Positions 10,791 through 21,479 of a DNA stretch of 64,000 bases are shown here, piece by piece. Each line of letters opens with the position of its first letter. Position 1 is the first letter of the stretch. The DNA lies in assembly GCA_022478985.1 (NCBI GenBank), contig JAKSZP010014533.1, positions 1 through 64,000 of the forward strand. Reading direction: 5' to 3'. The position numbers and the translations under genes are program-made. The notes under the pieces were generated by a model, which was not told the DNA's origin, ran no database searches, and saw only the letters and a program-made list of their open reading frames with translations. This DNA is from Massospora cicadina (lineage: Eukaryota; Entomophthoromycota; Entomophthoromycetes; Entomophthorales; Entomophthoraceae).

Positions 10791-11985
10791 AAAACTCAGT
10801 TGTCAGCAATGTTGCATCGATGTTGTTTTGATAAATATTCTACCCAACTCTCTAGGTCATTTGCCTATGCAGAGCTAAAGCTGGCGTTGGATGCTGTGCT
10901 TAAAAAACAAGATGAGCTGCTCCAGGAGAACCACTGCACTAAGCTGCCCCCATTTAATCGTGAAGGGAATATTCATGGGTACTTTAAGCGATTTGAGATT
11001 GCAACTGAAGGAGTCTTGGATTGACAAAGAGAAAAAGTGTTAATTTCTTCCTTGGATGGTGGAAGTGCTGATCAAGTCGTCTGTTACCTTTCAGGTAGTT
11101 CCCCTATATACCAAGAAGTCAAAAATATGGTGCTGCAATTGTTTGGCGGAACTGCAAAGATGTCCCAGCGGAAGGTCAAATTTCTGACCATCAAGTTTCA
11201 GCGGAATGTAACTCTCACCACTTTTTCTGAGCGCATTACAGTGGAAGCTCACATTTTTAATTGGGGCTAGAATTTTATTTGAATCAGATGTGTGTATTGC
11301 AATGACTTCTGCTGTAAAGCCATACATGAGTTACATAACATAATGGCCCCACTGTTGGATGAGGATGTACCTTTGCTTAAACTTGTTCAGTTCTTGTGCC
11401 GCATATCAGCCAACTTCCCTCCACCTAATGTTGATCAGAATCCTACTACTATAACTGCTGAACCATCATATTTGGGGAACTATATCAGTCCAGTTCATAT
11501 TTCACCAAGTTATCATCAGCAGTTAAACGTCCACCCCATTCCTGATTATCATCCTCAGGTCTGCTATGAACTAGACCTGTTTATGCTGATCATTTCCAGC
11601 CCAACTCTCTCCAAGACTTGTATCGCATTTTTCAAGGACTTGGGCCCTATGGGGTCAGCTGTTTCAAATGAAGTCGTCAAGAGCATCTGGCACGATGGTG
11701 CCCTACATAACTGGTCTCTTTTGTACAGCTGGAACAGTATGGCAAGGGAAAAGTCAGAGTGGAGTAGATAAGGGACTCTCTATCTCCGCTATACCAAACC
11801 CAAATGTCCCACCTGAACCCAAATTTGAATATTCAGCAGAAGTTCCCTTGCACAATGAGTCAGTTTTATATCAGCAGCCAGTTGGAGGGGTGAATGTTTT
11901 GACCCAAGTACATTCAGTGGCTATGGGGGAAAAGGGGTCTCAGATGCAGGTCGAACATACGCTTGTCAAATGTTTGACCAAGTAA
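10791..11985 (+). pseudogene. gag: Ty3-1 gag
   Basis: Four overlapping frames (10800-11024, 11037-11270, 11292-11771, 11668-11985) make one broken gag. The first has a short helical, coiled-coil-like stretch (residues about 25-48) followed by L-P-P-F-N-R-E-G-N. The second contains YQEVKNMVLQLFGGTAKMSQ, which is clearly the same protein as Ty3-2 gag at 35615-35866 (YQEVKENVLYMFRGVAKMAQ). I see no CCHC knuckle. Gag forms the particle around the element's RNA. It has at least two stops and two frame changes. Confidence 0.65.
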
Positions 11986-12129
11986 CCCCTGAAAAGTTAG
12001 ACCCCTCCTTGGATGCACCTTTCTTACAAGCAGTAAGCTTCGCCCTCCCAGTCAAAACTATTATAAAACAATACCCCAGAATTGATGAGGGGATTGCTGT
12101 TTCCTTGGAAACAGGGATTCTTTAGATGT

Positions 12130-12450
12130 CCATGTTATCAACAGTCAAGATGCATCTTACTCCAAATGTACTTACTGTGACCTGGTTGCAGCTAAGATCT
12201 GAGTCCATGCCATCATAGATATTGGCGCCCCTGTCAACATAGTCTCCACCAAATTGGTGGCCAAATTGGCATTAAAACAAGATGTGGAACACCGGATGGT
12301 ATATGGCACTGCTGGAGTGGAAAATATGGTCTCTGAGGGTGCATACAGTGCCCTTCCGCTGAGGTTTGATTCTATTGTCATGGTAGCTCCAACTATAGTG
12401 TTACCAAATAGCAATAACGATCTGCTAGTTAAGACTGCCTTCTTGTGACA
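12130..12450 (+). pseudogene. Ty3-1 aspartic protease
   Basis: The frame through 12205-12448 reads H-A-I-I-D-I-G-A-P-V-N-I-V-S-T-K-L, a retroviral-type protease active site with DTG changed to DIG (12218-12229). A downstream L-P-L-R-F-D block is shared with Ty3-2 and Ty3-3. In intact elements it cleaves the Gag-Pol polyprotein. A stop lies just upstream of the active site. Confidence 0.7.
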
Positions 12451-12492
12451 CTATGAGGCTGTTATCAATAAGACAAATGAGACTTTTAAATA

Positions 12493-14011
12493 TTGGGTCA
12501 GCGAATCCCATACCACTTTGCCTCTAGCGGAGTACCAAATAAACTGGTGCATATGGGAAATATTAATCTAGCTTATAGTGACAGAGTAGTTCCAGTGCGA
12601 TACTATCCGTTAAAGGGAGAAACCTGGGCCCTTCCTCAACAGATATATAAATATCAAGGGCTGCCGCTCAGAGCTGCCAGACATATATCTATTCCATCTG
12701 GGCATCAAGCTATAGTGAACACTGACTTGGTGATTGAAATTCCAAAATGGCTCTATGGGGAGGTTATTGAGCCATATCAGCAATCGCAGTTTGAGCCCCA
12801 CTTGGCTCCAGGTATTATTTTACTAGGGCAGGGGGAGATAAAAGTTTTAATCGCAAATATACAAATGGTACCACTGCAAATCTGCCGCCACCAAATAGTG
12901 ATTTATCTACACTTAAACCCTGTTGAGGAGGTTCTTTTGGTTCATGACTTCAGGTCACTGGAGGAATTGGGTCTGCCTTCCAAACCACAGCTCAGTGTAA
13001 GGGCAGTTGTTTCACGTGATGAATTAATGGAGCTGTTGGAACCACAGAAGGATAGGGCAATCGCTTTATTTCAAAAATATAAAGAGATTTTTGCTGTCAA
13101 CGACTATGATTTAGAATGTGCATGGGGGGTGGTTCATAAGCTGGTCACTGGAGATCATCTCCTATCAGGTCAAGGCTGCTCTGCTGATCAAGGGTGGCGG
13201 AAGAAGTAGTGACTGAGGAAATTGACAAGCTCTTAGCGCAAGGGATTCTTGAACCATTGAAGAGTCCATGGGCTTCCCCTGTTCTTATTATAAAAAAGAA
13301 GGATGGCACCAACCGCATAGTAAAGACTACTGAAAGCTCAACAACATCACTAAAAAGGACTCACATCCCTTACCACGGATTGACGACACTTTAGATCAGC
13401 TAGGGGGAGCTCGTTTCTTCTCAGCTATGGACCTGATCTCAGGCTATTGGCAAATAGAGTTGCCACCAGCAGAGCAGGAGAAGTGCGCTGTAATCACATT
13501 TAAAGGTCTTTTCCAACCAACCCGGATGCCACAAGGGCTGTGTAATGCCCCAGCTACATTTCAACGGGCAATGGACACTATTCTTGGGGATTTAAAACTG
13601 TCATGCGTCATTGTATAACTTGAAGACATTAGTGTTTTCTCCCAAACCTTCTCTGAACACCTCAATCATTATGAAGCTGTATTTTGCCAGCTTGTTGAGA
13701 CCAACATCAAGATCAAACCCCGGAAATGCCACTTCTTTAAAGACCAGCTGGAGTACCTGGGGTTTATTTTTTGTGCCACAGGGCTGAGACCTCAACCAGC
13801 CAAAGTGGAAGCTATTCAGAAAATGACTCCACACAACAGCAAACGGGATATACAGGTGTTTTTGAGAATGGTCAATTACCAGCACTTCATCCCTAAATTC
13901 AGCTGTATAGGGGCCCACTATTCGAGTTATTATGGAAAAACACCACTTTTGAATGGACGGAATGACAGCAACCTGCTTTTGATACGCTTCAAACGGCACT
14001 GACCAGCGCAC
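12493..14011 (+). pseudogene. pol: Ty3-1 reverse transcriptase with PR-RT linker
   Basis: A long linker frame (12493-13209) leads into RT. RT blocks follow: LEPLKSPWASPVLIIKKKDG (13194-13394), FFSAMDLISGYWQIELP (about 13415), MPQGLCNAPATFQRAMDTIL (about 13530), then the catalytic block. The usual Y-L-D-D reads stop-L-E-D (13616-13627), so the active site is lost twice over. The thumb region continues with NIKIKPRKCHFFKDQLEYLG and ends near 14000. Several frame changes are present. The intact enzyme would make cDNA from element RNA. Confidence 0.85.
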
Positions 14012-14420
14012 CAGTGCTATGCTATCCTAATTTTGAAAAAGAGTTAATCATTCAGATGGATCATCCCTTTCCGCCGTGGGGCAGTCCTATCCCAAAAAGA
14101 TGAGAAAGGAGAGTAACACCCCATAGCATATTTCAGTCTTAGCTTGAACAGCCATGAGCACAACTATACCATGACCGAGCAGGAGTGCTTAGCGGTGATC
14201 TACGCCTATAAGCAATTATGGGTGTATCTTCATGGGGTGAAGTCAAAGTTGTAACGGACCATGCATCACTACGCTGGTTACAAAATCTGAAAGAACTGGA
14301 AGGGTGATTGGCCCAATGGGCTCTTAAAGTACAAGCATACAATTTCGAAATTTTTCATTGATCTGGAGTAAAATACCAGAATGCCAATTGTTTATCAATT
14401 TTTCCAATAATTGCAGTTAC
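14012..14420 (+). pseudogene. Ty3-1 RNase H
   Basis: The plus-strand translation shows ELIIQMD at about 14040 (first catalytic aspartate region) and N-Y-T-M-T-E-Q-E-C-L-A-V at about 14160 (catalytic glutamate region), then a W-V-Y-L-H-G block. These match the Ty3/Gypsy RNase H that follows RT. Stops interrupt it at several places. Confidence 0.65.
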
Positions 14421-14599
14421 AGCTAATGTAAGCAATATAGTGTTTGACAAAATGATCTGCAGATAGTATGACAATGAACCGCTCCAAGTGGTCAAAGCAT
14501 TAAACAAAATGAGAGTGATTACATTCCAATGGAATGGGGAACTGTACAAGCAGATCAGCGATTCTATGGTGAATTTTCCATGACCCTCAGCCCGATCAG

Positions 14600-15590
14600 G
14601 ATTTATAATGAGCGCCCTAAGGCAGTCAGACATGGGGGTGCGTAATACATTGGAGTTGTTGTGCCCTCAGTACTATTGGGAAAATATAAACTTTGATGTG
14701 CTTGAAACCATTTCCTAGTGCCATCAGTGCAAAGTGGAGAAGCCATTCCGCCATAAGACTTCATATCAGGTAGTGATACCACACTTTGCTTGGCATACTG
14801 TTTCCCTGGATGTCGTTGGTCCTTTGCCACCAGGAGCTAACTTGTGTAAGTACATCCTTGTGGCTATTGACCATTTGACTTGGTGGGTTGAAGCAGGGGC
14901 AATACGAGATTTGGGGCAGTTACAGTGGCCAAGTTCGTGATGGAGTGTCTTATTCAGCGACATGGATGCCCTCAGTTTATTCTCACTGACAATGGAACTA
15001 ACTTCACCTTGCACATCCTCCCCAAACTGAACGAGCTTATGGGTATCCGCGGGGTTCTAATGACCTTATACTACCCCAAATCTAATGGAATGGTCAAACG
15101 AGTGAATGGGACTCTGGTGAATAACCTATGAAAATTGTAATTGATCGACTTCTGATTGGACCTCCCTTCTTTCCACTGCTGGGTTTTCCTATAACATCAG
15201 TTACCATTCTGCCATGGGGAAAATCCCATTATGACTGCTTTATGGCTGACACCCAGCTCTTCTGGCGAAACTTTATTTGTTTGTGGAAGACACCAGCGGA
15301 ATGGAACCCCATCAATATTTGACAAACCTTGCAAACATTCTAATCAAATTGCACACTGAAGCATATTCCTTCAGCTTAGCCAAGAAGATCAGGAATCAGG
15401 ATGCTGATCAGGTATGTCATAGCAGGTTGGCACAGTTCAAGGAAGGTGATATGGTTTTCTTCCACAACCAACATGGGTTCAGCCAGAAACAAGTTGGCCA
15501 ACATCTGGATTGGGTCTTTCGAAGTTATTGAAAAGACAGGTGTGGACACATATACTATCAAGGACTCCAATAGCAGTCAGATCATCAACT
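14600..15590 (+). pseudogene. Ty3-1 integrase
   Basis: Visible parts are the zinc-binding end C-H-Q-C-K-V-E-K-P-F (about 14720), the first catalytic D in SLDVVGPL (about 14805), YILVAIDHLTWWVEA, then FILTDNGTNF with the second D (about 14980), and SNGMVKRVNGTL, where the third catalytic residue is K instead of E (about 15085). The C-terminal part continues with the KKIR and GDMVFF blocks to about 15530. Frameshifts separate these pieces. Intact integrase inserts the cDNA; this copy lacks the catalytic glutamate. Confidence 0.8.
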
Positions 15591-15658
15591 GAGTGCATGC
15601 GAAGTTCCTCTGTGTGTATAGGAAATAGGAGCCTTATTGTCCAGTCAAAGGGGGGTAA

Positions 15659-16053
15659 TGTCACGATTCTGATAAGACTGGATGATAAGCCCTCAGTTGT
15701 GATGGTGGAATGGATTTAATCCATTGAGTTTACTATGAGTATCAATTAATTAAGTGCCTCAACATAAGGCGATATTAGGTTATTGAGAAATAGCCTCAAA
15801 TTAGGCGATGGAGAAATTAACAAATGAAGGATTGATGGAACCAATGATATATGGCGAATTAAATTACTAAGCTGTATAAATGGTAGCATCTGAAGTCACT
15901 ACAATATAGGCGAGATGAGATGATCAAAGGTTGGTTGTTATTAAGTAAGTTTAGAAATAAGTGGAACAGGAATAATCCACGATAATAAGTATAATAACTA
16001 AAAGAAGTTGTGGGAGCAAGTGCTCCATATTTATTTGGACGCTTATTCTGTTA
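15659..16053 (+). repeat. Ty3-1 3' LTR, left part
   Basis: Starts TGTCACGATTCTG directly after the polypurine tract and aligns with the 5' LTR until TTATTCTGTT, where a solo LTR interrupts it. The right part is at 17274-17377. Confidence 0.9.
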
Positions 16054-17268
16054 TGTGATTTTTTGAGGATTAGCTCGCTTATTAAATGTATTCTGGGTTT
16101 GCTAGTTGGGAAGAGTTTCAGCTGACAAATCCTCAAATATGCTATGTGTCTTATGGTATTTCCTAACCATTCAGAAGCTCACAAAGCTAAACAACAATAT
16201 CTGACTATCTTGGTCTCTTCTAGGGTAATTTTCATTCTATAATTGGGAACTCTCCAGACACAGGTAATTATGACAAGCTCCCCTGAATGCTTGTCTACAC
16301 TCTTAATATGAAGATCAAATTAAGATAAGATGATATAATACAAAAATATGAAATATGGAAAGATGATGATTTTATTTTAGGGCCAGAAACTGTTATTTTA
16401 TACCTCTAAGACATCTCCTGGCCATACTCATCTATTAGATGAGTTAATTAAAACCATGACAATCCGCTATGGATTATGGCATTGGTTATTAAAATATACC
16501 CAAGTTGATTTGGCCCTTGAGTTAACTTAATTACAATAGTTTCAACCTGATTGGAGGCATTACTACTCTCATAATCAGGAAGATTTTAGGCATAATATTA
16601 GTACCTCAGCGGTGTATATTTGCCTTTCATTTAGTCCAATTACGTTTTGTCATACAGCTGACAAAATATAATAAGTGGGGAAAAGAATATAGAATTCAAA
16701 TAATGATGCACCCCTGATTGGGATGTCATCAGACCTCTTGATAGTACTAGGTACTCCCTATTTAGGCCGTCCATGTGCAAGTACTATTGTTTCGTCATAC
16801 AGCTGATGAAATACAACGGTTGATGAAAAAGAATATATGGATTCAAATAATGATGCACCCTTAATTGGGACGTTGGTAACCCTCTCAATAGTACTTAGTA
16901 CTCCCTAATCAGTAAGTACATATGTTTTACTATCTTGCCAATTACAGTGATTGAAATTCATAAAAATTATTATTCATTAATTTTATTTGCATTAAATTTC
17001 ATAAATTCAATTAAGTTTGTGCCGTAGATTCATTTGGTTCACCAAAGTGGTTCCCATAATTGGCCATAACATGATTATATCATAGCTATTATTAGCTATG
17101 ATAATCAGTTATCTCAGATGCAATCAGAGCGGTTATGAGGTGAATCTGATTTATCAGATTATGCAGATGAATTGGGAAGGATCAAAAGATCCATCAATGG
17201 GAGTAATCTATCAGCATTGATGGTTTTCTCAAAGGGTTTATTTTTTAATCAACCTTCAAAATCTAACA
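16054..17268. mobile_element. Solo LTR inserted in the Ty3-1 3' LTR
   Basis: A 1215-bp insert beginning TGTGATTTTTTG and ending ATCTAACA, the TG...CA ends of an LTR. It is flanked by TGTTA (16049-16053) and TGTTT (17269-17273), where the uninterrupted LTR has TGTTG, which fits a 5-bp TSD. I see no coding sequence. It contains an internal direct duplication (16644-16760 and 16789-16907). The family is unknown, and no partner LTR was seen in this window. Confidence 0.65.
16644..16907. repeat. Two-unit tandem duplication in the solo LTR
   Basis: Two units about 145 bp apart both read TT(T/C)(G/C)GTCATACAGCTGA, then GAATATA, ATTCAAATAATGATGCACCC, ATTGGGA and AGTACTCCCTA. This is probably a duplicated regulatory block in the LTR. 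Confidence 0.7.
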
Positions 17269-17273
17269 TGTTT

Positions 17274-17377
17274 TTTCAAGGGCAACGATCATCATCTTGT
17301 TGTTCCTGCTTGCTCAGTGGGTTGAACCCTGTGCAAATCTGTCGGCGTATCTCTTGAATATTGCCAATTTTATAACA
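17274..17377 (+). repeat. Ty3-1 3' LTR, right part
   Basis: Continues the Ty3-1 LTR from AAGGGCAACGATCATC to the terminal TTTTATAACA and matches 10643-10746. The TSD AAAAT follows at 17378. Confidence 0.9.
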
Positions 17378-17770
17378 AAAATGAAAAAGTCATAAATAAT
17401 TAACTCAAGAGCCAAACGCGAATAAGGAGTGTAGCAAATCTTTACACCTCAATCATACAGCCCATGAGATTCTCCTTAGCCACCCAATTTTTACCTCCAT
17501 GGCATGAACCCTTTTGAGGCTCTTCCTCATACCTACCATCAAATCATAAAAGGGGCTAGAGTTACTTTCTTCAAAAAGCTTGGTTCTGGCCCCAAATCCA
17601 CTAGCAGCCACTTCTTGCAAGGAGTCCAAGACCTTTGGGCTAAAGGAGCTGAACCAGATTTTTAATTTGATAACAGAGTTGGTTTCTTAAGACTGCTCTA
17701 TAATGGAGACAGTCTCCCCAGACTCTTTGTGTGGTAAGAATTGCAGCCCTTTTGGGTTGAACCATAAATT
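17378..17770 (-). pseudogene. LINE-2 ORF1, 5' part displaced by Ty3-1
   Basis: On the minus strand, frames in 17480-17690 read like a helical protein: SFSPKVLDSLQEVAASGFGA, then T-K-L-F-E-E-S-N-S-S-P-F-Y-D-L, then MRKSLKRVHAMEVKIGW. Removing Ty3-1 and one TSD joins this DNA to the ORF1 fragment that starts at 10247, in the correct orientation and order. I infer it is the N-terminal part of LINE-2 ORF1. The function of the segment itself is not recognisable from sequence. Confidence 0.45.
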
Positions 17771-17856
17771 TGGCATGTGAGTGCTCTCACCTTTTGCTGC
17801 AAAAAATGTAGGCCCACGTTAGCCACTGGTCAAAATCCAGGCTTCAGGCTAACCTA

Positions 17857-18211
17857 GAGAACCGCGGTGATTATTATAGATAGGTGTACAATTACAGCCA
17901 AACAGGATTTCCCCAACCTTGTCGCTGGGACCTGCTTTTTACAGCACCCTGCCTCATAGGCGAGTATTGTGACAGACAATACGCCTGACTCTTACCCCCT
18001 TCCTGTCTTTGACTCCCTAAAAGAGAGTGGAACAAAAGAAAGGACAGGTCAGTTCACAGTCAATAGCTTTTATCCCACACCTCTTTTAGGCCACTACAGG
18101 ACCTGCTGTGGTGCCTCTCTGGGTTCTAGTGTTGGCTACTCACCCATGTTTTTACAGTATTTCCTTTAGTTTTTCACATGAAGGCCCAGCTTACCCTACC
18201 TTGCTCCCAAC
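17857..18211. repeat. Dispersed repeat R2, copy b
   Basis: Second R2 copy (see 3118-3472), same orientation, about 70 percent identical by eye. It lies beyond the 5' side of LINE-2. The frames at 17969-18169 and 18108-18386 overlap it and are probably not genes. Confidence 0.5.
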
Positions 18212-18386
18212 CAGAGTTATTAAGTATTCAAGGTGGGTCGACCTTAGGACAAATATACTACACCAAGATTTTTTTCTAGCCAGTACATGTTTTGAACTTG
18301 TATTGAACAAAACCTGCACTAGCGTAAAAGCAGGAATTACCTTCCAGTATAACCACCCATTCCAAACTAGATTATTTCTGTCCTAG

Positions 18387-18916
18387 AGAATTAGACTTTA
18401 AAAAATAAATAAAGGTTAAAATACTTTATTTGAAAAAAGTACTATTTAAAGTACTAAGGGAAAATATAAATTTGATGATAGGAGAATACCATGTGTGAGG
18501 ATGGAAGGAGATTCAGGAATGTAGGAGGTGATTTAACAGTTGAGGGTCAAAATTGGAGTAAATCAGGATTCATCACTGGAGCTATACTGAAATCAATAAT
18601 GATAACAAAATTAAGTGGTTTCCATTATCTGTTATCTGGTAACCAATAGGTAGTAAGGCATAATACGTGGTTTAAGATGGTAATGAAGTGTTTATAGGAG
18701 TTAAATACTGAGTATAACCTTAGGCTTGATATCAAAATAATATTAAGTCAGCTCAGGATCTCTTACTTATCTCATCGGCTAACAGAGCATTAATGGTGCA
18801 ATTTTCCCAAAAATTAATCAGTTTACAAACTTAGCGTTAATATGTAAATCTTGTGCTTTAAATTATAAGATTGTTAGTAATTTCAGGCTTTAGGCCTAAT
18901 AAAGCGTCTTTTAATT
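18387..18916. other. Unassigned AT-rich sequence
   Basis: I see no supported feature between the R2b repeat region and the mariner foldback. Confidence 0.4.
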
Positions 18917-18918
18917 TA

Positions 18919-19472
18919 CACAGTGAATTCAAAAAGTTCTGGGACTAACGTTTTAAAGACACAACTTTACAAATAAATAAACTTTATTTTATCATAATTT
19001 AACATACAACCTTTCCCTCCCTATACATATTTATATTGCTAAAACAATTGTTAAAAGGTATGCACATAGTTCCTAATTTGTATAACCATGTTTAAACCAG
19101 CTGTCACATTCTTCTGAATTGTCTCTACTTTATCAAAAGGATGAACCTTCAGTGCCACCTTCAGATTAGAGAACAGAAAGAAGTCAGACAGAGCCAAATC
19201 TGGTGAATAGAGTGGATAGTTTTAATCTGAAGGTGGCACTGAAGGTTCATCCTTTTGATAAAGTAGAGACAATTCAGAAGAATGTGAAAGCTGGTTTAAA
19301 CATGGTTATACAAAATAGAAACTATGTGCATACCTTTTAACAATTGTTTTAGCAATATAGATATGTATATAGAGGGAAAGGTTGTATGTTAAATTATGAT
19401 AAAAGAAAGTTTATTTATTTGTAAATTTGTGTCTTTAAAGCGTTAGTCCCAGAACTTTTTGAATGCACTGTG
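18919..19472. mobile_element. Mariner-derived foldback element (MITE)
   Basis: A 554-bp near-perfect palindrome flanked by TA/TA (18917-18918, 19473-19474), the duplication expected for Tc1/mariner. The ends read CACAGTGAATTCAAAAAGTT and its complement. The arms are about 250 bp (18919 to about 19172, about 19222 to 19472) with only a few mismatches, around a spacer of about 49 bp. Read on the minus strand from the spacer into the left arm, the sequence encodes YSPDLALSDFFLFSNLK and then VHPFDKVETIQKNV, the C-terminal block of a mariner transposase. The element looks like an inverted duplication of one transposon end. It cannot encode a full transposase. Confidence 0.85.
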
Positions 19473-19474
19473 TA

Positions 19475-19824
19475 TTACAATATTTTGGGCTTATTTCTAA
19501 TTAAACATCAAATAGTAAATATATATTGATGTAAATAGCAATAATAGTAATTCAACATCACTTAAAGTAATTGATGAATTGTAGCCCTAAAGTGAGGCTC
19601 GCCTAAACTAGGTCAAAGTATAACAACAATCTTTCTCCTGAGCGCAAACCACAAATTTGAAACACAAGAAATAGAAGAAACGCCTAAGAACAGAGCAGCA
19701 ATCACCAAATACTTATACCCATATAAAGCCAGTGTCCTCTCATTCTTGAGAATCTGGCCTTTTTTCATCTTCCTTAAATTTTTCAAGATTTAACATTTGC
19801 CATTCTTATTGCTAAGATTTCTTT
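19475..19824. other. Unassigned AT-rich sequence
   Basis: I see no supported feature here. Confidence 0.4.
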
Positions 19825-19966
19825 TTTTATAAAGCAATTTGAGCATCATGGTATGTACTGCGGCCAAGATGCCCCTCTGAAACAGTTAAACCCTTGTCAG
19901 ATAGAGGGATTAGGAGCCATCCTAATTCTGGTTGCATGGTACCTCAGGTGGTTCCACGGTAACTGG
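19825..19966. repeat. Dispersed repeat R3, copy a
   Basis: 142 bp resembling 28404-28545 in the same orientation, about 80 percent identical by eye. Shared blocks: TTATAAAGCAAT, GAGCATCATGGTATG, CCCTTGTCAGATAGAGG, CCTCAGGTGGTTCCACGG. Class unknown. Confidence 0.65.
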
Positions 19967-20380
19967 TTAGTGCTTACTAATGTAACCTTGTGCTCTCCTG
20001 GTCCTAACCTAATAGCCAGTAAAACTTTTATTTTCTGATGCAGTGCAGTGTGAGCCTTCCCATGTCACTCTTCCTGTCCACTGAAACCCTTCCTCGCATG
20101 TGTGGGTTTGTTTGTTGGATTCCAAGTCTCCTTATATGATTCCTTCAGCCACCTCACATATGCCACTGTTCGCTGTGTGCTTTTTGCAATCCCGAGGTAG
20201 AGTTCCTGGTTTTAGAACCTGTACTAAATTTTCCTTGGAAATTCATATGGTATCACTTTGCAGGGTACATGCATGTACTGTAGTGGAGCGCACTTGCACC
20301 TTATGCTGCACCTTATGCTGTCACTGAGAGGTTTCTGGGTTCAGAAGGTCTGATGCCCAATGATGGGGACACAACTCACT

Positions 20381-20385
20381 ACTTA
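20381..20385. repeat. Left TSD of the non-autonomous LTR element
   Basis: ACTTA, repeated exactly at 22206-22210. Confidence 0.85.
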
Positions 20386-21114
20386 TGTAAAGACTGGGCT
20401 CCCAAGGCCCAGTCCGCCACCGGCCCTACACCACTCACCCCCATATGTGACCATACCAACTCCAATTGGTCCTGTCCAAATGGATGACCTTGCTGGGCAC
20501 ACTGTGCTGAGGTGTGGTACACCAGCCTCTGTTGCCTTGGACCCCAGGCAAAGGTGCCCCAAAACCTCTTTCTGCTCACAGGGTCAACGGGCTGAGGTGT
20601 GGCTAACCAGCCTCTGTCACCTCAGGCCACTCTGGCTCCGCACTAGCCAGGGCAAGACCTCCACAAAAGGAGCCTGGAGCATCCACCCCCTTTCCCTGAA
20701 GTGCCGCCATCTGCTGGCCAAAAACTCGCGTTAATTAAATTTAACTTAAATGAAATTAATTAGAAAAAAGTAGCCTTTATTGGAAGAGGTGAACTCGAAG
20801 TTAAATTAGAATTTAAAGTGAGGGCCCATCGGGGCTTGAACTTGCTTTAAAATACTTCCAAAAAAGGCTAGAAGAATTGTGGGTAATGAGGGGCGCAAAA
20901 GCCTCCAGAGTTAATGGCATCCAGGCAACTCGGTGGAGAAATGGAGGGGAACCTTATAATGAACAACCAATCAAATAAAACAACTATTTAAATTTATTCC
21001 ATTACTAACCCAAATAGGAAATCCTACTCAGAATAATGGAATTGCAACTATCAACACACACAAATCTCATAATTCCCAACCTTATGGGATTCATGTGCGA
21101 TTGCAATTATTACA
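20386..21114. repeat. 5' LTR (or left LTR) of the non-autonomous element
   Basis: 729 bp, TG...CA, with the GC-rich half first and the AT-rich half last. Pairs with 21480-22205. Confidence 0.9.
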
Positions 21115-21479
21115 CTACCCTTTCCTAAAAAAAGGAAATACTGGCAGACTTGGACCTGAACTGGCAAGGCAGGTGTGCAGCAACCAATGACTTTTTTTGA
21201 CAGGGGACTTTTTTCACGAGCAGCTTGGGGTATTGACTGAAAATCCAGAGCCCCTGGATCAAATCAACGGGTTCTCTGGAGGTCTCCTGGCGGGCACAAG
21301 AGGCCATCAACTGCCAGCAGTCCAGCCCACCCCCCAAGCTCCCCATCCCTTTTGTTGGAAGGCCCCACAAACAAATGAAAGGGACCAAAGGCATGCAGCA
21401 ATGTTTGGGACATTGACCGCGGCCATTTTGTGAGCTGCTTGAAAGCACAGCCCGCCAAGGAAGGGTGACTTTGGAATTA

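Larger units (their letters stand above)
10248..17377 (+). mobile_element. Ty3-1: complete but inactive Ty3/Gypsy retrotransposon
   Basis: A plus-strand LTR retrotransposon with 499-bp LTRs, flanked by AAAAC/AAAAT. The internal domains run gag, protease, reverse transcriptase, RNase H and integrase, the Ty3/Gypsy order. The 3' LTR (15659-16053 plus 17274-17377) also sums to exactly 499 bp once a solo LTR inserted in it is removed. A polypurine tract (CAAAGGGGGG) precedes the 3' LTR. The coding region is broken by many stops and shifts, including a stop in place of the RT catalytic tyrosine. It sits inside LINE-2 ORF1, so it is younger than LINE-2. Confidence 0.9.

Noticed and set aside
20360..20734. 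124-residue open frame
   Set aside because: It lies inside the left LTR of the non-autonomous element; the homologous right LTR has a differing frame and the composition is not protein-like.
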